A stretch of 64,000 bases of DNA from CAYNST01 sp964434105 (GTDB taxonomy: Bacteria; Pseudomonadota; Gammaproteobacteria; Pseudomonadales; Cellvibrionaceae). Below the pieces are notes generated by a model. The model did no database searches, was not told the origin of the DNA, and was given only the letters and a program-made list of their open reading frames with translations. The DNA is taken from contig CAYSTJ010000017.1 of assembly GCA_964434105.1 (NCBI GenBank), positions 1 through 64,000 on the forward strand, written 5' to 3'. This document shows positions 35,412 to 44,069 of this stretch, one piece after another. The stretch's first letter is position 1. Each line of letters starts with the position of its first letter. Both the position numbers and the translations under genes were made by a program.

Positions 35412-36691
35412 GACAATCGCAACAACAGTGCTGCCAGTGAAAAGGTTACGCCAAACCCGTTATATATCGCAGGCAGCGAAAATCCCGCATCGATAAACAA
35501 CCCGAACAACCAGGGCGAAACCGCCGTGGAAAACACCATAAAAGCACCGGCAGCCGCCCGCACACCGCCCAGTACGGATGCACCATAGATTTCAGCCCAA
35601 AGGCTGCCCACCACTGGCCCACTGGCGCCCTGCGTCACGCCGATCAGCGCCATAAAAACCAGAGCAACCCACGCGCCTTCCAGGTTTGCCAGCATAAAAA
35701 TTGCTGCCAGCAGCGGTAGAACATAAAATCGCAATAGTCGGCGTCCGCTGAATCGGTCGACCAGCACGCCGGTGACCATTGAGCTTAGCCAGTGTGTCAC
35801 GCCATACATCACAAAACAGGACGCGAGCCAGGCGGGCGCCCAGTGCTTCTGCACCAGCACGAAATCCTGATGAATAAAAAACGCCGTCAGCACAAAGGGC
35901 GAGGCGAGCAGTGCCGGCGCCGCCAGCCAGAAGCGGCGGTCACCCCACAGCAGCCGCCTGCCGCTTTTTTTATCAGGGTCGTCAGGTTCCGCTTTTTCCG
36001 AACTGGTACGGGTCTGATTGCCCGTGCCGACACCGCGACGGCTGGTATTGCCTCCGTCGACTTTTCGCCCGGATCGGTCATCGCTGATCTCCGCCCGGGG
36101 ATCCGAGCGTCGTGCCTGTCGCAATAAAAAAAACGCCAGCGGCAGCATGAGCACTACCGTGGCGGCGGCGATAACCCACCAGCTGTTCTGCCAGCCTATG
36201 GTCAGAATCAGAAATACAGCACAGACCGGCAAGACGATCTCTCCGACTGGCACGCCACTCGCCGCGATACTGATGGCCTTGCCGCGATTTTCGGTAAAGT
36301 CCCGGGCCATGGTGGTCAACCCGATATGCGGAAATAACCCCTGACCGAACAGGCGCAGGCAAAATATCCCCAGGCACAGCACCAGGGGGTTCGCCACGAT
36401 CGCCATCAGCATGCAACCCATCAGCAATCCGGCACAGGTTAATAACAGGTAACGCCGCAAAGGCCACCGGTCTATCAACGCCCCCAACCACACCAGCGCC
36501 AGCGCACCGCCGAGGGTGGCCAGTGAATAGACGGCACCGTACGCACGGGCGGACATACCCAGTTGAGCTTTAATCGTTTCGCCATACCAGCCCAGGAAAA
36601 ACGATTGCCCGAAATTCCCCCAAAAAATGCAGCTGAAACCAAACAGCAGAATTGCCCAATGAAGGCGCACAAAGCGCCAGTAGTTCCGCAT
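35402..36691 (-). CDS. MFS transporter
   Basis: Major facilitator superfamily permease, about 429 residues with roughly 12 membrane helices. A motif-A-like sequence (LGALIDRWPLRRYLLL) lies between helices 2 and 3, and a matching one (GVLVDRFSGRRLLRF) in the second half. The central cytoplasmic loop is unusually long and charged, about 55 residues rich in Asp, Arg, Glu and Gly. Start is uncertain: ATG 36691 (MRNYWRFVRLHW) gives a normal MFS N-terminus, while a GTG at 36766 overlaps the orn stop (GTGA) but adds an odd 25-residue leader. Its tail overlaps the queG 3' end by 10 bases. Substrate cannot be deduced. Confidence 0.8.
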   Translation of the reverse strand: MRNYWRFVRLHWAILLFGFSCIFWGNFGQSFFLGWYGETIKAQLGMSARAYGAVYSLATLGGALALVWLGALIDRWPLRRYLLLTCAGLLMGCMLMAIVANPLVLCLGIFCLRLFGQGLFPHIGLTTMARDFTENRGKAISIAASGVPVGEIVLPVCAVFLILTIGWQNSWWVIAAATVVLMLPLAFFLLRQARRSDPRAEISDDRSGRKVDGGNTSRRGVGTGNQTRTSSEKAEPDDPDKKSGRRLLWGDRRFWLAAPALLASPFVLTAFFIHQDFVLVQKHWAPAWLASCFVMYGVTHWLSSMVTGVLVDRFSGRRLLRFYVLPLLAAIFMLANLEGAWVALVFMALIGVTQGASGPVVGSLWAEIYGASVLGGVRAAAGAFMVFSTAVSPWLFGLFIDAGFSLPAIYNGFGVTFSLAALLLRLSYR

Positions 36692-36762
36692 AGACGTCGG
36701 CCCGGTCTGGTTATTGAAACGTTGAATGGAGAGTTGAACAGACCCGCAAAGCGAACTGCCGG

Positions 36763-37311
36763 TCACGAGAGCCGCAGGAAGTGCTCCCGGTAATATTTCA
36801 ACTCGTCGATGGAATCGAGAATGTCATCCAGTGCCAAATGGTTGCTTTGTTTGCGCAGGCCATCGGCAACGTCCGGTCGCCAGCGACGCGCCAGCTCCTT
36901 CAGCGTGGAAACGTCCAGGTTCCGGTACATGAAAAAAGCCTCGAGTTCCGGCATTAATCGGGCCAGAAACCGGCGGTCCTGGCAGATGGAATTGCCGCAC
37001 ATGGGCGATTTGCCGGGTGGCACCCATTGCTTGAGAAAGTCCAGGGTGGCCCGTTCCGCCTGAGCGGTATCAACCTGGCTGTCTTTAACCCGCTGAGTCA
37101 GGCCGGAGTTGCCGTGCTGACGGGTATTCCACTCATCCATACCATCCAGTGCGCTCTCGGGCTGATGGATAGCCAGCACCGGTCCTTCCGCCAGCAGATT
37201 GAGATGGGCATCAGTGATCACCGTGGCAATCTCGATGATCACATCGGTCTCTGGCACCAGACCTGTCATTTCCAGGTCGATCCAAATCAGGTTGTTCTCG
37301 TTCACACTCAT
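36763..37311 (-). CDS. orn: Oligoribonuclease
   Basis: DEDD-family 3'-5' exonuclease degrading di- and short oligoribonucleotides, including pGpG from c-di-GMP breakdown. 182 residues from MSVNENNLIWIDLEMTGL, holding the first catalytic Asp and Glu; MCGNSICQDRRFLARLMPELEAF and KQSNHLALDDILDSIDEL carry the remaining His and Asp. ATG 37311 with GGAAC upstream. Divergent from rsgA, the usual pairing. Confidence 0.97.
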   Translation of the reverse strand: MSVNENNLIWIDLEMTGLVPETDVIIEIATVITDAHLNLLAEGPVLAIHQPESALDGMDEWNTRQHGNSGLTQRVKDSQVDTAQAERATLDFLKQWVPPGKSPMCGNSICQDRRFLARLMPELEAFFMYRNLDVSTLKELARRWRPDVADGLRKQSNHLALDDILDSIDELKYYREHFLRLS

Positions 37312-37534
37312 ATCGGTTCCTGTTCTTTTCTGCACGCCGACAGCGCTAGCTGCACGTCGAAGGACGATGGGATGGGCAAGATATTATTGGGGGGTAGTTA
37401 CTGCACCGTCAGGTTTCCCGGCCGGAAATTGGCGTATACTTCTGTTGCTATGGTAGCAGGCCATACTGACAATCCACAATTCACGGGTAGAATACGGTTG
37501 AAGAAACACATTTTGACAGACGGATGCGTGGCCA

Positions 37535-38536
37535 GTGTCTAAACGCCGATTGACCAAACAGCAGTCTCAACGGATTGCCAGACGGCAACGGGATCATCAT
37601 TCGGGTTCAGCTCTGGCATCCACCACTGACGCAGGGCTTCCCGGGCTGGTTATCAGCCGGTTCGGGCCAAAGGCAGACATCGAACATATCGGTACAGGTC
37701 AAATCACCCGCTGCCACCTGCGCGCTAATCTGGGCGATATTGTCGCCGGCGATAAAGTCGTCTGGCAGGCCGCCGAAGCAGGCTCCGGCGTCGTTGTCGC
37801 GGTACAGCCACGGGCTTCCGAATTCTGCCGACCCGACGCCTACGGCAAACTGCGCCTGGCTGCGGCCAACATTACGCGTGCGCTGATCACGGTCGCACCG
37901 GAGCCTGAAGCACACGCCAACCTCATCGACCGCTATCTGATTGCCGCAGAGAACCTGCGACTCGACGTTGTATTACTGGTCAACAAGGCCGACCTGGTGG
38001 ATCAGCACCATCCGTTGCACAGGCTATTGGATGCATACCGCGGCCTGGGCTATCCCATCGTGCTCACGTCTGTACACACCGGATTGGGGCTGGAGCACTT
38101 GCGTGACGTGCTGAGCACCGGCATCAGCATTTTTGTTGGCCAGTCCGGCGTGGGCAAATCCTCATTGATTCAGGCGCTGTTGCCGGATGAATCGATCCGC
38201 ATCGGCAAGCTATCCGGGCAGGTGCGCAAGGGGCGGCACACGACGACCTACGCGCGACTCTATCATTTCCCCAGCGGGGGAGACTGTATCGACTCGCCCG
38301 GCATTCGCGAGTTCGGCCTCTGGCATATGGATGCCGACCAGATTGCCCGCGGCTTTCGGGAATTCCAGCCATTTATCGAACGCTGCCGCTTCCGCAACTG
38401 CAGGCATCTGCATGAACCCGGCTGTGCGCTGCAGGCTGCACTCGCGGCGGGCGAAATCAGCCAGCCGCGCTACGCCAGCTACCGCCAGATCGTCGATCAC
38501 CTTGACGATGTATCAATGCAACCACGCTCTCAGTAA
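37535..38536 (+). CDS. rsgA: Ribosome small-subunit biogenesis GTPase RsgA
   Basis: Circularly permuted GTPase that checks 30S maturation. 333 residues from a GTG start. OB-fold N-domain, then G4 LVNKADLVD before G1 GQSGVGKSSLI and G3 DSPGIREFGL, the diagnostic permuted order. C-terminal zinc-binding site CRFRNCRHLHEPGC. Between orn (divergent) and psd, the standard gammaproteobacterial order. Confidence 0.97.
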   Translation: MSKRRLTKQQSQRIARRQRDHHSGSALASTTDAGLPGLVISRFGPKADIEHIGTGQITRCHLRANLGDIVAGDKVVWQAAEAGSGVVVAVQPRASEFCRPDAYGKLRLAAANITRALITVAPEPEAHANLIDRYLIAAENLRLDVVLLVNKADLVDQHHPLHRLLDAYRGLGYPIVLTSVHTGLGLEHLRDVLSTGISIFVGQSGVGKSSLIQALLPDESIRIGKLSGQVRKGRHTTTYARLYHFPSGGDCIDSPGIREFGLWHMDADQIARGFREFQPFIERCRFRNCRHLHEPGCALQAALAAGEISQPRYASYRQIVDHLDDVSMQPRSQ

Positions 38537-38580
38537 ACTTTTCAGCTTCCATACAAACTATTTAACTGCGATCCAATGCC

Positions 38581-39435
38581 ATGAAAAACGAATTGTTTGT
38601 CGCTTTGCAACGCATAACGCCGCAGCACTTACTGTCACGCTGTGCCGGCTTGCTGGCGTCCAGCGAAGTGCCCCTGGTCAAGAATACCTTTATCCGTCTT
38701 TTTCACGATGCCTATCAACCGGACATGCGGCAGGCATTGGAAGAAGATCCGTTGAAATACCGCAGTTTCAACGCCTTCTTCAGTCGGGCCATTAAACCCG
38801 ATGCGCGCCCGATCGATCCGGACCCGGCGGCCATTGTGTCGCCCAGCGACGGTTTCGTCAGTCAGGTGGGCGATATTGATGAAGGCCGGATTTTTCAGGC
38901 AAAGGGCCACGAGTACAGTGTCCAGGAACTGCTTGCCTGTGATAGTGCAACCGCCTTTCAGTTTCATGATGGCCGGTTTATGACCATATACCTGACACCC
39001 AGCGACTACCATCGCGTACACATGCCGTTTGCCGGCACCCTTATCCGGATGACGCATGTCCCGGGGCGGCTCTTCTCCGTCAATACGGCGACCACTGAAG
39101 CCGTGCCCCGCCTGTTTGCCCGGAACGAGCGGGTCGTCTGCCTGTTTGATACCGAAATCGGCCCGATGGCGGTGGTTATGGTCGGTGCCATGATCGTGGC
39201 CAGTATCGAGACGGCGTGGGCGGGTCTGGTGGTGCCTCAAAAACGGGTAGTGCGGCATACCCTGTATCAGAATTTGCCACCGGTGCAGTTGGCCAAAGGC
39301 GACGAAATGGGACGGTTTTTACTCGGATCCACCGCGATTGTTTTATTTCCGGACGGTGTCATGGAGTGGACCCCCGAGGTCAAGGCTACGGACATGTCCT
39401 ATATGGGTCAGAAGGTTGGTCAGCGTATCGCCTGA
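38581..39435 (+). CDS. psd: Phosphatidylserine decarboxylase proenzyme
   Basis: Makes phosphatidylethanolamine at the inner membrane. 284 residues. Self-cleavage site LGST (in GRFLLGSTAIVLFP), where Ser becomes the pyruvoyl group; catalytic motifs VSPSDGFVSQVG, YHRVHMPFAG and the FSVN segment are present. 44 bases after rsgA, probably one transcript. Confidence 0.97.
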   Translation: MKNELFVALQRITPQHLLSRCAGLLASSEVPLVKNTFIRLFHDAYQPDMRQALEEDPLKYRSFNAFFSRAIKPDARPIDPDPAAIVSPSDGFVSQVGDIDEGRIFQAKGHEYSVQELLACDSATAFQFHDGRFMTIYLTPSDYHRVHMPFAGTLIRMTHVPGRLFSVNTATTEAVPRLFARNERVVCLFDTEIGPMAVVMVGAMIVASIETAWAGLVVPQKRVVRHTLYQNLPPVQLAKGDEMGRFLLGSTAIVLFPDGVMEWTPEVKATDMSYMGQKVGQRIA

Positions 39436-39500
39436 TGCCGGGCAAATGCCGTTTCGGCAGGCGCGCTCGCGTATCTGCCGGACCGGCGCAGGCTCCGGGC

Positions 39501-40892
39501 CTATTCCCTGCCGAACAGCGAATTTAGCCGGGACTTGCCTTTTAGAAAACTCAGTAACCGGTTGCCGATGCGCTGCTCCATGTACTGATCACGAATAGCC
39601 GCAATGTCGATATCGTACGTGCCCGGCTCCAGATCCTGTACGATTTCATACTGGTCCGCGTCGACAGGGTCCAGCTTGCCGGCATCAATTTTCTCCTGTT
39701 TGACCCGTGCATCCTCCGCCAGGTCAAAAAACTGCGGACGGGGCAGCAGTTGCTTGTAGGTGTCAGTAACGATCATGATGCGCGGCTTCAGTCTGCGCGC
39801 AAAGTTCTGTTCAACCACAACGGCCACTTCACCGCTGTTCAGTTCCACCAGCGTTCCGGTGGGATATAGCCCGATGGCGCGAATGAATTCCACCACCAGA
39901 TCCTCCTGAAACTCGACATTGCGCAGCTCATAGAGACGGGCAACGGCCTTGGAAGGGGGTAACGGATGAAATTCGCCACGCGGGTTGGTGGTCTTGTCAT
40001 AAAAAGTCACGATACCGGCGATACGTCCCAGCATGGGAATACGGTCGCCGCGCAGGTGGTCGGGAAACCCGCTGCCATTCACCCTTTCGCAATGGGTCTG
40101 TACCACCGAGGTGACCCGTGGCTGCACATCCGGCAGTTTTTGCAGAATCTCCACGCCGTAGGTCACAAACTTCTCGTAGGCCTCCTGTTCAGTCGGCGTC
40201 CGGTCTTGTTTTTCGAGAATGTGCTTCGGTATCCGTGTTTTACCGATATCCTTGAGCAACAGGCCCATTGCCAGCACATCCAGATCCCCTTTTGGCAATC
40301 CAATGTGACGGCCGAACAGGATGCCCCATACCGCTGAGCGCACAGCATGGCTGTAGGTGTATTGATCCTTTTCGCGCACACGACTCAACCAGGTGAACGC
40401 GTCCGGACTGCGTAACACGCTGTCCACCATGGCGCTGGCGGCACGCTTGGTCTCGGCCACCGGGAATTTGTGGTGGTCCCGGTCGATCTGCGTCATAACA
40501 TTGCTGACCGCATCGTAGACTTCGCGATGCAGCGCGCGGGCGCGATTAATTTCTTTTTCCAAGGGCACGACGGTATCTGGATAGACATTACTGCGTACAC
40601 GAATCGGTGTGGTGGCAGCCGGAATGGTATTGTGCGCAGTGCGGGCCAACCGGGTCCGCCCGCGTGTGCCGGGGCGAATGCTTTGCAATGTCGTCTTGAG
40701 CGGGCCGGAGCCCTTATTGACGTCAATATAGACATGCCGGCAATAGGACTTCAGATTGCGGATTTCCTCCTGATCGCGCACATAGAACCCCTGCAGGGGA
40801 AAAGGTGTCTGCGTCCACGGTCGATCAAGCCCCGACACGAACATGCCGAGGGTAACCTCGCTGACATCGACTTTGATTTGTTTGACGGCCAA
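39501..40892 (-). CDS. DUF3391/HD-GYP domain protein, degenerate active site
   Basis: 463 residues: N-terminal DUF3391 (about 1-125) and an HD-GYP domain (about 150-345), a family that hydrolyses cyclic-di-GMP. The hallmark residues are altered: the HD dyad expected as LLHDIGK reads LLKDIGK, and the HHExxDGxGYP motif reads THCERVNGSGFP. The first metal-ligand His before it (YSHAVRSA) is kept. So c-di-GMP binding without hydrolysis is likely. The TTG at 40892 is preferred, with AGGAG 6 bases upstream; the reading frame begins earlier at 40946 but without a site. Not obviously in an operon. Confidence 0.87.
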   Translation of the reverse strand: MAVKQIKVDVSEVTLGMFVSGLDRPWTQTPFPLQGFYVRDQEEIRNLKSYCRHVYIDVNKGSGPLKTTLQSIRPGTRGRTRLARTAHNTIPAATTPIRVRSNVYPDTVVPLEKEINRARALHREVYDAVSNVMTQIDRDHHKFPVAETKRAASAMVDSVLRSPDAFTWLSRVREKDQYTYSHAVRSAVWGILFGRHIGLPKGDLDVLAMGLLLKDIGKTRIPKHILEKQDRTPTEQEAYEKFVTYGVEILQKLPDVQPRVTSVVQTHCERVNGSGFPDHLRGDRIPMLGRIAGIVTFYDKTTNPRGEFHPLPPSKAVARLYELRNVEFQEDLVVEFIRAIGLYPTGTLVELNSGEVAVVVEQNFARRLKPRIMIVTDTYKQLLPRPQFFDLAEDARVKQEKIDAGKLDPVDADQYEIVQDLEPGTYDIDIAAIRDQYMEQRIGNRLLSFLKGKSRLNSLFGRE

Positions 40893-41141
40893 ATTTGCTC
40901 CTGACTCACACAGCCCAACCTTCGCAAAACACGAGGCTACGGTCACCTGAGTATAATCCAGGATTCATCGTTGACGAGTTTTGGCCTGCGCTGACAGGGC
41001 AAACGGAGACGGACTGCGTGAAAACATGACCCAATGACACGCCATATAATATTCGGGCATATCATTCATCCTTTGTAATTGCCGACGGGGATGCAGCCGG
41101 ACGCGCAGCGCGCCGTGATCCGGCCTTGCCCGCAGGCACCT

Positions 41142-43712
41142 TTATTGACACTGCACCCCCGCCTTGTCGCCGAGACCGGGTTCGATCTGGATATTTGTGA
41201 CATCGATCTCCAGCTCGCCATCCGTGCCCAACGCAAACGGCAGGGCGATCTGCTCGAAATTGACGCCCGCATTGGCAAAGCACTTCAGCGAGACGGATAA
41301 CCGGTTCCACTCATTTCTGGGCGATGTATTCACCAGCGTGGTGATATCAACCGAGGCGCGATGGAAGTCCGGGCACTGCTCGCCTCGACAGCCCATGGTG
41401 AGGTGCACTGGCCGGGTGGAGGGTTTAACCAGCCGGGCATCGAAGGCGACGGCGCCCTGATCTTCCAGTGTTTCGGTGAAGTTGTTATTGGCGTGCATAT
41501 TGATGATAGCCACAGTAGTCATCTGTCCGCCTTCCCAGGTCGCCTTGACCGAATCACCCTGCGTGGACTGGTCAGCCTCGGAGAGTAAAACGCCGCCATT
41601 TTGTGCGAGACCTGATAGATAGGGTTCGAAATCCAGATCAGCGGTCACGATAAACATTTCCCAAGGTGCCTGAGTGCGTCCGTCAAACAACAGGACGTTC
41701 TGATTCTGCATGGATTCATCCAGTCGATAATCAGTTTTCAGGGTTGCCAGGTTAGTCGTGTCCTTGAGCGTCAGGCCATATCCGTACGGAAACAGGGGCG
41801 CGTAATCCCTGTCGCCCAGGTTCACCGCCGTCTGGCCAGGGTCTGCCGGCCAGGAAAAGGGCAGTTTGCCGGTAAAATCATAAGCTGTTCTGCCGTCTGA
41901 CTGACTGAATAGCAGGTCGGTAATACCGGCCGCTTCAGTGCCCGGCAACCAGGCAGCAATAAACGCATCGGACGCATTCAAGGCCGGATTAACCCAAAGT
42001 GGCCGCCCGGAAAAGAATACAGATACGGTTTTCACGCCAGCGTTTTGCAAACGTTGCAGTCGCTCGGCATCCTGCTGATTATTCAGTTTGTAGCCAACGT
42101 GACGCACGTCACCCTGCCACTCGGCATAGGGCGTCTCGCCATAAGCCACTATCGCCACATCCGGTCGGGTACGGTAACTGCCATCCTCCGAGTATTCTAC
42201 CCGCCCTCCAGCAGCTTCGACGACCCGCCGAATTGCACCCAACAGGGACGTACCGTTGGGGAAATCTGCATTGGTGGTGTCCACGCCCTGCCAGGAAATT
42301 GTCCACCCGCCATTTTGCATGGGGATATTGTCTGCGCCCTCGCCCGTCACCAGCACATTCATGTTGGGTTTTAGGGGAAGGGTGGCATTATTGTTTTTCA
42401 GAAGCACCAGTGACTCCCTGACGGCCTGTCGCCCCACGGCTTTATATTCCCTGGGCGCAAGCAGGTCGCCGCGGTTAGCGTAGCGCCGTGCGGAGGGCTT
42501 GTCGGCATCCATGATGCCGGCCCGAAATTTGGTACGAAGAATCCGGCGGACCGCGTCGTCGATGCGGCTCATGGGAATCAGGCCCTGATTAACATCTTCG
42601 ATGGTGTTTGCTATAAATTCCTTCCAGTCAAAAGGCACCATCAGCATATCGACTCCGGCGTTGATGGATGTCGCACAGCGGGTGTTGGTGCAGCCATCGA
42701 CCAGGCCGTGCGAATTCCAGTCCCCCACTACGAACCCGTCGAATCCGAGCCGCCCTTTTAGAATATCGTTGATCAAATAGCCTTCTCCGTGCATTCGGGT
42801 GCCGTGCCAGCTACTGTGAGATATCATGATACTCAGCACCCCTTCCCTCAAGGTGGAAAAGTAACCGGGCGCGTGGAGTTCAATCAGTTCTTCTTCACTC
42901 GATGTATTGTTACCGCGATCAACGCCAGCCTCCGTTCCGCCGTCGGCAATGTAGTGTTTGGCGGTAGCAATAATATGGTCACCATTCATAAAGGTGCCAT
43001 CCGCGAGACTGCCCTGATAGCCCAGCACCGATGCGGCACCCAGACGGGCCACAAGGGCAGGGTTTTCGGAGTATCCCTCGTAACTGCGGCCCCAGCGATC
43101 ATCACGCACGACCGACAGCGATGGCGCGAACGTCCAGTCCATACCCGAGGCCAGCACCTGACGGGCGGTAATTTCGGAAATGCGTTTGACAAGTTCAGGA
43201 TTACGCGTTGCGCCGAGCCCGATATTGTGTGGAAAAATGACTGAACCCATGACTTTGTTGTGACCATGCAATGCATCCACGCCCCAGATAATGGGAATGG
43301 GCAAACCGCCTTCGGAGGTATCCATGGCCGCCTGATGATAGGCATCCATGGCATCGACCCAGGCCTCCAGTGACGCCCCCTTGTCGTTATTCAACAACCC
43401 GCCGCCGCCGGTCAGTACCGAACCCAGATGGTAACGTCTGACATCATCCGGCGTGGTGCGGCTCATTTCGCCCTGCACCATCTGCCCGACCTTCTGTTCC
43501 AGGCTCATGCGGGCCAGCAGGGCGTCGACTTTCCGGTCAATTTCAACCGTTTCGGCCGGGTCAAAAGGCGATTTGAGCTGGGGCCACAGCTTCGGGTTGC
43601 GGACCAGTTGGGGTTTTTCAGTCGGCTCCGGTGTGGCGCACGCGCCCAGCAGAATCAGAAAGACAGCGATCGGCCAGCATTTACTGGACAATGGTCGGGT
43701 GTTGAACATCAC
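41142..43712 (-). CDS. GH3 beta-glucosidase, lipoprotein
   Basis: Exo-acting beta-glucosidase releasing glucose from cello-oligosaccharides. 856 residues, lipobox LLGAC (Cys25), so anchored to a membrane. GH3 N-domain (about 50-400) with GVDALHGHNKVMG, AKHYIADGGTEAGVDRGN, and the nucleophile Asp331 in FVVGDWNSHG; GH3 C-domain (about 430-650), then a C-terminal beta domain (about 690-856) resembling the ExoP-like carbohydrate-binding region of marine exo-1,4-beta-glucosidases. Completes a cellulose route with the GH45 and GH5 enzymes elsewhere in the window. A MITE-like element lies only 22 bases upstream of its start, inside the expected promoter region. Confidence 0.93.
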   Translation of the reverse strand: MMFNTRPLSSKCWPIAVFLILLGACATPEPTEKPQLVRNPKLWPQLKSPFDPAETVEIDRKVDALLARMSLEQKVGQMVQGEMSRTTPDDVRRYHLGSVLTGGGGLLNNDKGASLEAWVDAMDAYHQAAMDTSEGGLPIPIIWGVDALHGHNKVMGSVIFPHNIGLGATRNPELVKRISEITARQVLASGMDWTFAPSLSVVRDDRWGRSYEGYSENPALVARLGAASVLGYQGSLADGTFMNGDHIIATAKHYIADGGTEAGVDRGNNTSSEEELIELHAPGYFSTLREGVLSIMISHSSWHGTRMHGEGYLINDILKGRLGFDGFVVGDWNSHGLVDGCTNTRCATSINAGVDMLMVPFDWKEFIANTIEDVNQGLIPMSRIDDAVRRILRTKFRAGIMDADKPSARRYANRGDLLAPREYKAVGRQAVRESLVLLKNNNATLPLKPNMNVLVTGEGADNIPMQNGGWTISWQGVDTTNADFPNGTSLLGAIRRVVEAAGGRVEYSEDGSYRTRPDVAIVAYGETPYAEWQGDVRHVGYKLNNQQDAERLQRLQNAGVKTVSVFFSGRPLWVNPALNASDAFIAAWLPGTEAAGITDLLFSQSDGRTAYDFTGKLPFSWPADPGQTAVNLGDRDYAPLFPYGYGLTLKDTTNLATLKTDYRLDESMQNQNVLLFDGRTQAPWEMFIVTADLDFEPYLSGLAQNGGVLLSEADQSTQGDSVKATWEGGQMTTVAIINMHANNNFTETLEDQGAVAFDARLVKPSTRPVHLTMGCRGEQCPDFHRASVDITTLVNTSPRNEWNRLSVSLKCFANAGVNFEQIALPFALGTDGELEIDVTNIQIEPGLGDKAGVQCQ

Positions 43713-43734
43713 GGCAGTATTCCTAAGGCTTTTA

Positions 43735-43937
43735 GTAATTGTTCAGCGTGTATCGTAACGGTTCAGATCGTGTCCAGATTTGCTCAAAGCAAAAGTTTAC
43801 TGGTGTAAATACGCCGCGCATCCTGCGCGTCGCCCTCCGGACAGCCTGGCCAGGTGTTCAAACCTGTTCCCGACAGGTTTGTGACCGTTTTTTTTAACGC
43901 CGCTATGGGCAAATCGGGGCGTGAGCTGAATAGTTAC
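43735..43937 (-). mobile_element. MITE-like element, copy B (203 bp)
   Basis: Inverted relative to copy A. Its reverse complement opens GTAACTATTCAGCTCACG and continues CCCCGATTTGCCC; it shares the hairpin AAACCTGT-N5-ACAGGTTT (43860-43880), the CCTGGCCAGG palindrome and the right-end block ATCTGAACCGTTACGAT. Ends again in an inverted GTAAY repeat. No clear target duplication is left. It fills most of the 357-base gap upstream of the GH3 gene. Confidence 0.82.
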
Positions 43938-44069
43938 TGTTATTTTTAATGACTTACGGGATTGTGGCCCATAGGACTTTATAGCCTTTAGCGGCCGGTC
44001 ACAACCCCCGAAACACAATCGTGGGCATATACAGGCGAGGACGGCACCGCACCCGAGGCAGGCACTGAC

